Assembly: GCA_025966435.1 (NCBI GenBank)
Contig: JAICRQ010000153.1
Location: forward strand, 1 to 7,802
Direction: 5' to 3'
Length of the DNA stretch: 7,802 nucleotides
Origin: Anaerolineales bacterium
GTDB taxonomy: Bacteria > Chloroflexota > Anaerolineae > Anaerolineales > Villigracilaceae
Shown here: in pieces, positions 1-7,400 of the stretch
How positions within the stretch are numbered: the stretch's first letter is position 1
Layout: the number at the start of each line of letters is the position of its first letter
The notes under the pieces: generated by a model
The model's database searches: none
What the model saw: only the letters and a program-made list of their open reading frames with translations
Told to the model about the DNA's origin: nothing
Program-made: the position numbers and the translations under genes

Positions 1-510
1 GTACTCACTTGCACCGTCAATGCGCGCGGCGTCTTTCAGGTCTCGCGGCACCTGCCGCATGAACTGCGAGAGAATGAAGATCGTAAGCGGCAGAGACTGC
101 GCAACGTAGATCAGAATCAGCCCGGTCAGCGTGTTCACGAGCTTGAGGTCGACCATCAAGCGCAGGATTCCCACCGTACCCAAACGAATGGGGATCATGA
201 TGCCAAGAGAAAGATAGAGGGCGGTCAGCGTGTTGCCCGGGAAGTCATATTCCGCAAGGGCGAAGGCGGCCATTGCGCCAATTAAGAGAGTTAAGATCAA
301 AGCTACGAAGGTCACAATGGCGCTATTGAGAAAATAGAGGTGGAATGCCGCCCGCTCGGTTACGGTCTCATAACCAACGAGACTGAAGGTCTCGGAGGTA
401 GGAAACGAGAACGGCGCACCAAAGATGGCTTTACGGGTTTTGAAGGAATTCATGAGGATCATCACCACAGGGAACAGCGCAATGAGGGCGTAAATGGTGA
501 GGATGACCAC
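1..510 (-). CDS. MalG-type carbohydrate ABC transporter permease, C-terminus cut by window edge and N-terminus disrupted
   Basis: This is the second inner-membrane subunit of a sugar importer, pairing with the MalF-type permease just upstream. The frame is open from 546 to the left edge. It reads through a first hydrophobic segment (IVPVVILTIYALIALFPVVM), a periplasmic-side loop, further membrane segments, and the start of the EAA loop (DLKDAARIDGASEY), which docks the ATPase. About 170 residues are visible, so roughly 100 C-terminal residues lie outside. The natural start is almost certainly ATG at 562-564: it is in frame, 13 nt after the MalF stop, with GAGGT overlapping that stop. It is followed by an in-frame TAA at 547-549. 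The first usable start after the TAA is GTG at 508-510, with no clear ribosome binding site, so this coordinate is a compromise. Either a sequencing error, a recent nonsense mutation, or restart at GTG explains it. The family call is firm; the start is not. Confidence 0.85.
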   Translation of the reverse strand, partial: MVILTIYALIALFPVVMILMNSFKTRKAIFGAPFSFPTSETFSLVGYETVTERAAFHLYFLNSAIVTFVALILTLLIGAMAAFALAEYDFPGNTLTALYLSLGIMIPIRLGTVGILRLMVDLKLVNTLTGLILIYVAQSLPLTIFILSQFMRQVPRDLKDAARIDGASEY

Positions 511-546
511 CGGAACAATCCGTTCGAGCGAATAACGCAGTTGAAG

Positions 547-564
547 TTAGGAAGTTGATTTCAT
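547..564 (-). other. Five-codon start followed by in-frame TAA at the front of the MalG permease frame
   Basis: ATG at 562-564 opens MKSTS and then TAA at 547-549. The same frame continues without another stop as LQLRYSLERIVPVV into the first membrane segment of the permease. ATG placement and the GAGGT upstream (overlapping the MalF stop, about 10 nt spacing) are what one expects of the true start. A single substitution in the TAA (for example to CAA or AAA) would restore a normal cytoplasmic N-terminus. No frameshift is needed to explain it. Confidence 0.75.
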
Positions 565-577
565 AGCGTTGTTTACC

Positions 578-1504
578 TCATAGATCATACGTCTGGACAC
601 GCCGTGCCCACAGGAGCATATACAGCAACACGCCTGTGAGGATGATCAGGAACATCATGGCGGCGACCGTCGCGCCCATTGTCGGATTGCCCAATTGAAG
701 CTGCTGCCCAAAAAACGTACGATAAAAGAATGTCCCCATAATATCTGTCGAAAAGTCGGGCCCGGCATTGGCGCCTTTCATGGTGTAAATCAAATCGAAA
801 GCGTTGAAGTTCCCGACGAAGGTGAGCACGCCCACGATGCCCACGGTAGGTAGAATAATCGGAAACTTGATGCGCCAGAATGTATCCCAGGCGGTAGCCC
901 CGTCCACGCGGGCGGCTTCTTCCAGCTCCTCGGGGATGCCGATTAAGGCCGCATAAAACAAAATCATCGGAATGCCCACAAACTGCCAGACGGAGATGAG
1001 TGAGACAGTAACCAGGGCGGTCTCCGGTTTGCCCAGCCACGGACCAAACCATGCCCCCAGTCCAACGGCATCCAACATGCCCTCGGCGACGCCCCACAAT
1101 GGATTAAGAATCAACTGCCAGATGAAACCAATGATGACCACCGACAAGACGGTCGGCATAAAAATGATTGTGCGGAAGAAATTGCGTAATCGACCACCCT
1201 CAGCAAGCAACCCTGCCAGCAGCAAACCAATTGGGTTCTGCACCAGCATGTGGACCGCAAAGAAGATAAAGTTGTTGCGTAACGCCCGCCAGAAGAAAGT
1301 TGCAAAGTTGGAGTCTGAGAATAACCTGACGTAGTTCTCAAGCCCAACAAAGGACTGCTGGTTTTGCGGTCCAAGCTCAAAGAAGCTCAACCGCAGGGAA
1401 TTGATCAGGGGGATCACCATAAAGAGGGTATAAAGCAGAACTGCCGGAGCAAGAAATACCAGGACATGCATGGGGATATGAAATCGTCGCTTTGATGCTT
1501 GCAC
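578..1504 (-). CDS. MalF-type carbohydrate ABC transporter permease
   Basis: Inner-membrane channel subunit of a CUT1-type sugar importer, 308 residues, a normal length for the family. Six hydrophobic segments can be read: IPMHVLVFLAPAVLLYTLF near the N-terminus, then segments around residues 75-100, 110-135, 163-190, 218-240 and 278-300. The EAA loop (EELEEAARVDGA, about residues 192-203) contacts the ATPase. The frame is open further upstream to a GTG at 1588. I prefer GTG at 1502-1504 because a perfect AGGAGG lies six bases before it (1511-1516) and the protein then begins just before the first membrane segment. An ATG at 1547-1549 is buried in a hairpin stem and has no ribosome binding site. 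The stop at 578-580 is 13 nt from the MalG start, so the two permeases are co-transcribed. Substrate cannot be read from the permease; context suggests beta-glucan oligosaccharides. Confidence 0.93.
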   Translation of the reverse strand: MQASKRRFHIPMHVLVFLAPAVLLYTLFMVIPLINSLRLSFFELGPQNQQSFVGLENYVRLFSDSNFATFFWRALRNNFIFFAVHMLVQNPIGLLLAGLLAEGGRLRNFFRTIIFMPTVLSVVIIGFIWQLILNPLWGVAEGMLDAVGLGAWFGPWLGKPETALVTVSLISVWQFVGIPMILFYAALIGIPEELEEAARVDGATAWDTFWRIKFPIILPTVGIVGVLTFVGNFNAFDLIYTMKGANAGPDFSTDIMGTFFYRTFFGQQLQLGNPTMGATVAAMMFLIILTGVLLYMLLWARRVQTYDL

Positions 1505-1510
1505 GAGGTG

Positions 1511-1516
1511 CCTCCT
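1511..1516 (-). promoter_or_regulatory. Ribosome binding site of the MalF permease
   Basis: AGGAGG on the minus strand, six bases before GTG at 1502-1504. It decides the start: the longer reading from GTG at 1588 would put this motif inside the coding sequence and give an atypical N-terminal tail of 28 residues. Confidence 0.8.
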
Positions 1517-1544
1517 GTCGATAGAGCTGGGCTGATGCTGAGGT

Positions 1545-1578
1545 TTCATCCCGGTGGACCAAATGCCACCGGGATGAA
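1545..1578 (-). promoter_or_regulatory. Perfect 13-bp hairpin between the SBP and MalF genes
   Basis: The arms 1545-1557 and 1566-1578 are exact inverted complements (TTCATCCCGGTGG and CCACCGGGATGAA), with an 8-nt loop. The hairpin starts about 22 nt after the SBP stop and ends about 29 nt before the MalF ribosome binding site. The 3' arm is not followed by a T run, so it does not look like a classic intrinsic terminator. In sugar ABC operons such as malEFG, a structure between the binding protein and the first permease commonly protects the upstream mRNA or attenuates readthrough, which makes more binding protein than permease. That role is inferred here. Confidence 0.7.
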
Positions 1579-1600
1579 GAACTAACACAAACGAATTAAC

Positions 1601-2983
1601 TTACGGCTGATACCACTGATCCAAACCAGCCTGGATTTCCTCACCAGCCTGTTCCGGTGTGATCGAGCCGTTCATCACACCCGCGCTCACGCGCCAGAGT
1701 TCGTTCTCAAGGTTGGGTTCGCCGCGAGAGAGGATCTGGTACGAGTTGCGGATCGTGGATTCGCACTGCTGGCGCCAGCTAAGGAACTCATTCGCCAGCG
1801 GGTTATCCAACGTGACCTCGGCATTGCTCAACGGGAAGAAGCCAGGCAGAGCATTGGCATAGAGAGTAGCAAATTCTTCTGAAGCAACCCAGCTCAGGAA
1901 GGTTTGGGCTTCCTCAGGGTGCGGGGTAGCGGCGTTCATGCCAATGGCGATGTCGGTGTGGTCGCTGATGTAGCAGGTATCGCCTTCGTTCTCCACATAG
2001 GGTGGGAAAATGCCCATCTCGAAATCGGCCTGGCTTTCAAATAAGCCAATCTCCCACGAGCCGGTGGGGTAAATGACACCCTGGCCGAGGGTGAACAGAC
2101 TCTGCGCATCTGGATACTTCACGGCTTCGTAGCCCTCAGGCAGATACTGTGACCACTCGGCGAGGTCTTGCCAGGTCTTGACGTAGGGCTCGTCGGTGAA
2201 TTTAGCAGTGCCCGCGAGCAGAGCCTGGCGGCCTTCTTCACCCTGCCAGTAATTGGGACCGATATTTTGGAAGCCCATCGTGGCGGCTTCCCACTGCTCG
2301 GCAGTGCCCATCACGAGCGGGGTCTCGCCGTTTTCCTGGAGGGTCTGGAGCACGGTCATGAACTCTTCTTTGGTCGTCGGTTCTTCCAGGCCGTATTCAT
2401 CGAACTTGTCTTTGTTGTAGAAGAAGCCGTGGATGACGGATGCCATCGGCACACAGAAGACATCGCTGCCGTCATCGGTGATCCAGGCGCTCTTGGCGAC
2501 ATCGCTGAAGTTCTCCATGCCGGGCAGGTCGTTCAAAGAGGCTAAATGCCCCTGTTGGAACAGCTCAAGCGAGGCATCGAACGGACGGCAGGTGATGAGA
2601 TCGCCAGCGGTGCCGCCCTGTAGTTTGGTGTTGAGTACCCCGTTGTACTCGGCCGGAGCTGTGGGGTTGAATTCCACGTTGATGTTGGGGTACTGGGCTT
2701 CAAAGGCCGGGATGATCGTATCCTGCCAGATGGCGAGATCATCATTGCGCCAGCTTTCGATCGTGATGGTCACTTGCTCGCCAGTAGCTGGTTCCGTTGC
2801 GGCGGGTTCTTCCGTTGTGGCAGGCGCTTCTGTAGCCGCGTCGGTCGCGGCGGGTTCTTCGGTGACGGCCGGGGGTTCGGTAATGGCGGGCGGCTCTGTG
2901 ACGGGGGTTCCTCCTCCTCCACAGGCGGTGAGGACCAGGGAGAGAGCCACTAGCAAACTGATAAGAGTCAACAACTTACGCAT
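1601..2983 (-). CDS. Extracellular carbohydrate-binding lipoprotein of an ABC importer (solute-binding protein, family 1)
   Basis: Captures sugar outside the membrane and delivers it to the MalF/MalG permeases. The 460-residue protein begins with a lipoprotein signal peptide (MRKLLTLISLLVALSLVLTAC; lipobox LTAC, lipidated Cys21). A Gly run and a Thr/Glu/Pro/Ala-rich linker to about residue 70 follow, a tether typical of Chloroflexota and other single-membrane bacteria. The mature fold starts at VTITIESWRNDD, followed by IIPAFEAQYPNINVEF, the usual opening of MalE-like binding proteins. Later segments such as YPTGSWEIGLFES and ALPGFFPLSN fit the family, as does overall length. The start is firm: ATG at 2981-2983 has AAAGGAG at 2993-2999. 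It lies 116 nt after the kinase gene and upstream of both permeases. Ligand is not determinable from sequence; neighbours suggest beta-glucan oligosaccharides. Confidence 0.95.
   Translation of the reverse strand: MRKLLTLISLLVALSLVLTACGGGGTPVTEPPAITEPPAVTEEPAATDAATEAPATTEEPAATEPATGEQVTITIESWRNDDLAIWQDTIIPAFEAQYPNINVEFNPTAPAEYNGVLNTKLQGGTAGDLITCRPFDASLELFQQGHLASLNDLPGMENFSDVAKSAWITDDGSDVFCVPMASVIHGFFYNKDKFDEYGLEEPTTKEEFMTVLQTLQENGETPLVMGTAEQWEAATMGFQNIGPNYWQGEEGRQALLAGTAKFTDEPYVKTWQDLAEWSQYLPEGYEAVKYPDAQSLFTLGQGVIYPTGSWEIGLFESQADFEMGIFPPYVENEGDTCYISDHTDIAIGMNAATPHPEEAQTFLSWVASEEFATLYANALPGFFPLSNAEVTLDNPLANEFLSWRQQCESTIRNSYQILSRGEPNLENELWRVSAGVMNGSITPEQAGEEIQAGLDQWYQP
2799..2860 (-). repeat. 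Short direct repeats encoding the Thr/Glu/Pro/Ala linker of the SBP
   Basis: A 14-bp exact repeat (GCGGCGGGTTCTTC on the plus strand) occurs at 2799-2812 and 2847-2860. It lies in a longer stretch of degenerate TEPPA/TEEPAAT-type codons. Such linker repeats probably grow and shrink by slippage. The linker only sets the distance between membrane anchor and binding domain. Confidence 0.7.
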
Positions 2984-3051
2984 TTCTTTCTTCTCCTTTC
3001 GCGTTTTTCTTGCAAACTACTATCCAACACCGATTCTAGCTGAAGAGACAT
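2968..3051 (-). CDS. Possible 27-residue leader ORF overlapping the SBP start
   Basis: ATG at 3049-3051 opens MSLQLESVLDSSLQEKRERR, followed by RKKCVSC and TGA at 2968-2970. It overlaps the first five codons of the SBP gene in another frame. The reason to mention it is the upstream motif: AAAGGAGGTGA (3051-3061) matches the 3' end of 16S rRNA over eleven bases. The gap from AGGAGG to ATG is only two bases, shorter than normal, so efficient initiation is doubtful. The peptide resembles nothing I know. It could be a coupling leader for the SBP, or the motif could be a standby or stabilising site with no peptide made. Confidence 0.25.
   Translation of the reverse strand: MSLQLESVLDSSLQEKRERRRKKCVSC
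2993..2999 (-). promoter_or_regulatory. Ribosome binding site of the SBP gene
   Basis: AAAGGAG on the minus strand, nine bases before ATG at 2981-2983, in an otherwise purine-rich stretch. It supports the chosen start, which is also the one that gives a complete lipoprotein signal peptide. Confidence 0.7.
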
Positions 3052-3099
3052 CACCTCCTTTGCTAATAAAAACTTATTGGATTGCCTTTTGTTATGGAG

Positions 3100-4074
3100 T
3101 CAATTCTTTAGAGTCTCTTTTGATCGCATATACCACACCAGGGACGCTGCCCCAATCGCCGGTGATTCCACCTGCGAGGGAAGGATTTCTAAAAGAGCGC
3201 GGCTCTCCGGAATGGTTCGGCGCATTAGCTCCTGGCGCGCGGGGGGAATGATGAAATCATAACCGGCCAGACCAAGCCCGCCTCCCACCACGATCCGTGA
3301 AGGGTTCAGGATCACTGTACAGGCAGACATGATGATCCCAAGCACCCGCCCGACTTCTGTCAGTGCTTTGAGAGCCAAGCCGTCGTTTTGACGTGCAGCA
3401 GCCAGTATATCCGTAGGCGTCAACTCAACGCCGTTGGAAAGTAAAGTATTTGTGGGAGAATTAGCCAGCATTTGCTGAGTCGCGCGCACTAACCCCGGAC
3501 CGGAAGCGATAGTCTCAGCACAGCCGCGCCCACCGCAGACGCATAACGAGCCTTCCGGGTCGACGGATAAATGACCCACATCGGCGGCGTACCAGTCACT
3601 GCCGGTGATGAGGCGACCATCGCTGATGAGCCCCGCGCCTAAGCCGGAGCCGATCCCCAGATAAACAAAGTCTCGAAGACCCCGTCCGGCGCCGAAGTAT
3701 TGCTCGCCCAATGCACTCAGGTTCGCATCTTTCTGGACCCAGATCGGAAGGCTGCGTTTAATACGTCCGGCGATCTCTTCAGTAAGAGGCACTTCCTCCC
3801 AGCCAAGGTTGACGGCGTTATAGACCACGCCGCGGGCTGCGTCCACTTTGCCGGGGGAACCGATTCCCGTTCCCGCCAACGCTCCCGGAGCCTGCTGGGC
3901 AAGCTCGAGGATCTGCTCCGCGACTTTATCGAGAATTGCTGCCTTTCCTTCCTCCACAAGCGTCGGCAGCTGTGAGGATCGAATCACGTTCCCCGTCTCT
4001 GAAAGCAACACGGACGCGATCTTTGTCGCTCCGATGTCAATTCCAATTGCGAACTGTTCATCGGAAGAGGACAT
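3100..4074 (-). CDS. ROK-family sugar kinase (glucokinase-like)
   Basis: Likely phosphorylates imported glucose or a related hexose with ATP in the cytoplasm. The 324-residue length fits a ROK kinase. There is no N-terminal helix-turn-helix, so it is not a NagC/XylR-type repressor. Visible motifs: the phosphate loop GIDIGATKIASVLL (residues 11-24); catalytic Asp116 in KDANLSALGE; the nucleotide and sugar region GIGSGLGAGL (140-149); and the zinc site H168, C178, C180, C185 in the CxCGxxGCxE pattern. Oddity: the usual E-x-G-H before the zinc site reads D-V-G-H (Asp165), and the preceding residues are GSDWYAA. This may shift sugar preference. The start ATG at 4072-4074 has a weak AGGA four bases before it. 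It is the first gene after the promoter at 4337-4365 and lies 116 nt ahead of the SBP gene, probably in one operon. The exact substrate is inferred. Confidence 0.92.
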   Translation of the reverse strand: MSSSDEQFAIGIDIGATKIASVLLSETGNVIRSSQLPTLVEEGKAAILDKVAEQILELAQQAPGALAGTGIGSPGKVDAARGVVYNAVNLGWEEVPLTEEIAGRIKRSLPIWVQKDANLSALGEQYFGAGRGLRDFVYLGIGSGLGAGLISDGRLITGSDWYAADVGHLSVDPEGSLCVCGGRGCAETIASGPGLVRATQQMLANSPTNTLLSNGVELTPTDILAAARQNDGLALKALTEVGRVLGIIMSACTVILNPSRIVVGGGLGLAGYDFIIPPARQELMRRTIPESRALLEILPSQVESPAIGAASLVWYMRSKETLKN

Positions 4075-4336
4075 GGGTTCCTATCAGTGAATGTTGTCTT
4101 GCGCGTTGATCTCCCGCGACGCGCGCCTGAAGTTTGCTCGTGGCATGAAGATAGCGATCGAGAGCAGTTTTGGAGGATACTCCGTCTGTGTTTCTCGTCA
4201 TAGAATTGATGAATACTTCAAACAATCTATCCGATCAAGTGTGGTAAGGATATGTAGTTTGGCTGAAAGGAGCGGAGAACGCGTATGCTTCTATCGGCGT
4301 CTTAAGTCAGTCATGGAAGGCTGTGGGGATGAGTTC
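4075..4336 (-). other. Long untranslated leader of the kinase operon
   Basis: The roughly 255 bases between the proposed transcription start near 4330 and the kinase ATG contain no ORF with a credible ribosome binding site. They hold the imperfect palindrome at 4206-4221. They also hold a weak GC-rich hairpin (GCGCGT at 4101-4106 with ACGCGC at 4119-4124) about 25 bases before the kinase start. I do not recognise a known riboswitch. A plus-strand ORF covering 4091-4447 looks spurious. Confidence 0.4.
4206..4221. promoter_or_regulatory. Imperfect palindrome in the kinase leader, possible operator
   Basis: TTGATGAATACTTCAA matches its own reverse complement at 12 of 16 positions, with perfect TTGA and TCAA ends. 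It lies about 130 bases upstream of the kinase start, within the proposed transcript leader. A repressor could bind here as a roadblock. Such palindromes arise by chance, and no regulator is encoded in the window. Confidence 0.2.
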
Positions 4337-4365
4337 ATTGTACAGAAGAACAATCCAAAAATCAA
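4337..4365 (-). promoter_or_regulatory. Sigma-70-type promoter for the kinase-transporter operon
   Basis: On the minus strand, TTGATT (4360-4365) is followed by 17 bases and then TACAAT (4337-4342). The -10 element matches consensus at five of six positions, the -35 at four of six, and the spacing is ideal. It lies just past the terminator of the GH16 gene and points toward the ROK kinase, SBP and permeases. Transcription would start near 4330. It is the best promoter match I found in this intergenic region. Confidence 0.55.
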
Positions 4366-4414
4366 TGGGGAGTTCAATGTTCAATCTTGCATTTTATGGC
4401 GTATGGAAATAAGA

Positions 4415-4439
4415 AGACCCGCCCTGGTTTGGCGGGTCT
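4415..4439 (-). terminator. Intrinsic terminator after the GH16 gene
   Basis: A perfect 9-bp GC-rich stem (AGACCCGCC at 4415-4423 with GGCGGGTCT at 4431-4439) has a 7-nt loop. On the minus strand it is followed by TTCTTATTT, a moderate T-rich tail. It lies 35 bases after the GH16 stop codon. It separates the GH16 transcript from the kinase-transporter operon, whose promoter begins about 50 bases further on. The opposite strand also has a T-rich flank, so it could act on both strands. Confidence 0.75.
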
Positions 4440-4474
4440 CTTGTTGATTCTTCCTCCAAAAGCAGTTTACGGAC

Positions 4475-7400
4475 TTAAGGAGATTCGTAGGCTCCGATGT
4501 CACAGTGAGTACCCTGGGGACGATTCGTGCCGCGCTGATCTGTCGCCGGACAGAGGGCGTCATTCGCAGCGTCGATTGCCGGGCTGCCGGAGGATAATGC
4601 GTGTGTGAAGGTTGGACCGCCGTTATCCGCTAGCGGACCAATTAGAGCAGCACCGTTGATCAAGTCGCTTGCCACCGGGCTGCAACTCCCATCCTGAATG
4701 AGGTTATTGCCGCCGGACGTCAGGCTAACCGTGCCGGCTGCATGTTGTTCGCAGGCATACCACTGGTTGCCGGTGATGATCGTGTTGGTTAACTTCAGTG
4801 AGGGGATTGCTGCGTTGAAGGAGCCGATGAAGACAGCGGAAGGCGCAAAGTCTGGCCCGATGTTATTGGCGATGGTCGAACTGGTGATTTCCATCGCGCC
4901 GTCTGTGTGGAAGATCGCACCGCCATGCCAGCCAGTGGAACGGTTGCCGCTGATGGTACTGTTGGTAATTGTCATGTTCCCCAGCGAGCGGATCCCGCCT
5001 CCCACATCGTTGGACACGTTGCCGCTGATGGTGCTGCGGACGATTGTCGTCGTAGTATTGAAGAATGAGTAGACCCCGCCGCCAGACCAGCCAGCCTGGT
5101 TGTCCGTCACACTGCTGTCGATGAGGTTGAGTGTGGCGCCGTCGCCGTTATAGATGCCGCCGCCGCCCTGCCAGAAATCTCCGGCATTGGTTGTCATGGT
5201 ATTCTGCGTGACAGTCACATGATCCAATGTCAGCGATCCATTGTTCAGGATGCCGCCTGCAAGCTGGAAGCCGAAGCCGTTCGTAACCGTCAAATGTTTG
5301 ATGGCCGCGGTCGTGCCCGCATTGACGATGAACACGCGATCGGTGTTATTCCCGCTGAGCGTCAGGCCGGGCGCAGCGGAGCCGTCGATGGTCACGTTCT
5401 TCCCGAGGGTCAGAGGACCAGAAAGAAGTGTGATGGTTTCATCTGCAAGGGCGTCTGAGAAGGTCAGGGTGCCCCCCGCGCAGACGCTGGCTAATGCCCG
5501 GCGTAGCGATCCGACGCCCGCGTCGGCGGTGCTGGTGATAGTCACTTCGCATGGGGCACTCAACCGCACCTGGTCGAGCAGCACAGGATTGCTCAGACCG
5601 TCCGGGATCACAAAGCGCAAGGTGCGGACGTTAGAGAGATCGAGTACGAATCCGTCTGTGTTCTGGAAAGCTGAGAAAGGGATGCTGACCTGCTTCCAGC
5701 CCGTGAAGTCATCGCGGAAGGAGGTGCTAAACGATACAGGTTTTGGGCGGGTCTGGTAAAGCCGCACATAGTCTACTGACATACTCTGTGGGAAAACAGT
5801 ATCCTCTCCTACCGCGCCGCCAAAGTTGCCGCCAACGGCAACATTCATCAGGATAAAGAAGGGATGGTTGAAGACCCATTGCTTGCCCTGCATAAACGGA
5901 TCGTCTGGTGTGGCGGCGAAGTACTGAGTGCCATCGATGTACCAGACGATTTTGTCCGGCTGCCACTCGACCGAAAAGATGTGGAACTGATCCCCAACCG
6001 GCTCGTTCAGGTCATAGGTATCGCCATAACTTTGCCCGCCGGAGTACCCCGGGCCGTGCAGGGTCCCAAACACCTCGTCTGGCACGCGCCCGACAAACTC
6101 CATGATGTCGATCTCGCCGGTCTGCGGCCAATTGACCTGGTCTATATCGGTGCCGAGCATCCAGAATGCGGGCCACAAGCCTGCGCCCTCGGGGACCTTG
6201 ATACGCGCTTCAATACGACCATACGCCACCTCGAAGCGATTCTTGGTCAGGAGCCGCGCCGACGTGTACTCACACGGCCCGTAGTAACATAGCAGCGAGC
6301 CGTCGGCTTCCCTGGCTGTGATGTTCAGGTTTCCCTGACCATCGGTCGCGACATTGCCTGTGCCCTGGGTGTAATATTCCAATTCACTGTTGCCCCATCC
6401 GGGAATGCCATTGACCGTGCCATCGCCCACTTCCCGGCCCCAGATGCTGGTATCGGGGGCAGTGCCAGCTCTGCTGTTGAACTCGTCGCTCCACACCAGC
6501 TTCCATTCCGAGGGCCCGCCGATGGCTTCCTGGTTATTATCCAGGTCGAGGCGGATATTCTTGTTGCTGTTGCGACCGTAATACCAGAAATTCAACCCTC
6601 CCAGGTCGCTCCAATCCTGGCCGACGGGGAAGGTGCGGCTGAATGAAAAGGTACCAGTGCCATTTTTCTGTCCCGCTTGCAGGACGTGTTCGTATGCGCC
6701 CTGTCCCGGCAGTGCCAGTGCGTCATCGGCTGCGATCTCGGGAGCGGTGAGAGTTGCTTTCTTATCCACTCGCCAGAGATACGGGTAGGTTTCGAAGTCA
6801 TCTAACAGGGTTGGATCGTAGGACTCATTGTCCAGGATGTCCAATCGCGTGATCGGCGGAATGCCCAGTGCTGCGCCGCCGGTCGGATTCGAAAGCTCCA
6901 CCAGCACACCGCGCTCGCCCTGATATTTTTGATTATCGATGGTCTGGATGGTGAAAGACTGCTGTGTGACATTGGGCGGGAATGTCAGCATCCCACTTGC
7001 CGGGATATAGTCACGGTCCGGGATCGCCAGACCGGAGCTGGTCGCGTAATTGACTGTCACCGGGTCACTGGAGGGTTTGCTGAGCCTGGCGGTGAGTGTG
7101 GCCGTCGTGCCTTCGGTGAACTTATAGTCGATGGCGGTAAAGCCGACGGTCAACGGTCGGACGGGCGCGACTCCATAGACCATGGCATGATCGACATAAT
7201 ACGTCTGCGGTGCGGGGGTAGTGATCGTGCCCAGCGCCCAGCCATGCACCTCGGTGAGGCCGAATCCATCGTTGGGCGCGCCGTTTCCGATCTCCTTTCG
7301 GTGCATGCTTTCGAAGGGGATCTTAATCTCTTTCCACCCGCTGAAGTCATCGGTCACATCGATGGACCAGCGCTCGGCATCATCCCGGGTGGAACCCGGG

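Noticed and set aside
1505..1588. Longer MalF reading starting at GTG 1588
   Set aside because: It lacks a ribosome binding site, would place the 13-bp hairpin and a perfect AGGAGG inside the gene, and adds a tail without family resemblance.
3066..3082. AT-rich inverted repeat downstream of the kinase as a terminator
   Set aside because: Only a five-pair A/T stem without GC; too weak to end transcription, and the SBP is expected to be co-transcribed.
3076..3103. Possible second promoter ahead of the SBP (TTGACT, 16 bases, TCCAAT)
   Set aside because: The -35 is good but the -10 lacks the conserved second-position A, and the element overlaps the kinase stop codon. Too weak to call; the SBP can be served by the kinase promoter.
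2433..3251. Plus-strand ORF of 272 codons
   Set aside because: It is antisense to the SBP gene and the end of the kinase. Its Ser/Val/Ala/Gly-rich part is just the complement of the SBP linker repeats, and there is no ribosome binding site or known domain.
4091..4447. Plus-strand ORF of 118 codons in the gap between the kinase and GH16 genes
   Set aside because: No ribosome binding site, no recognisable motif. It runs through the promoter and ends inside the terminator hairpin, so it is most likely chance.
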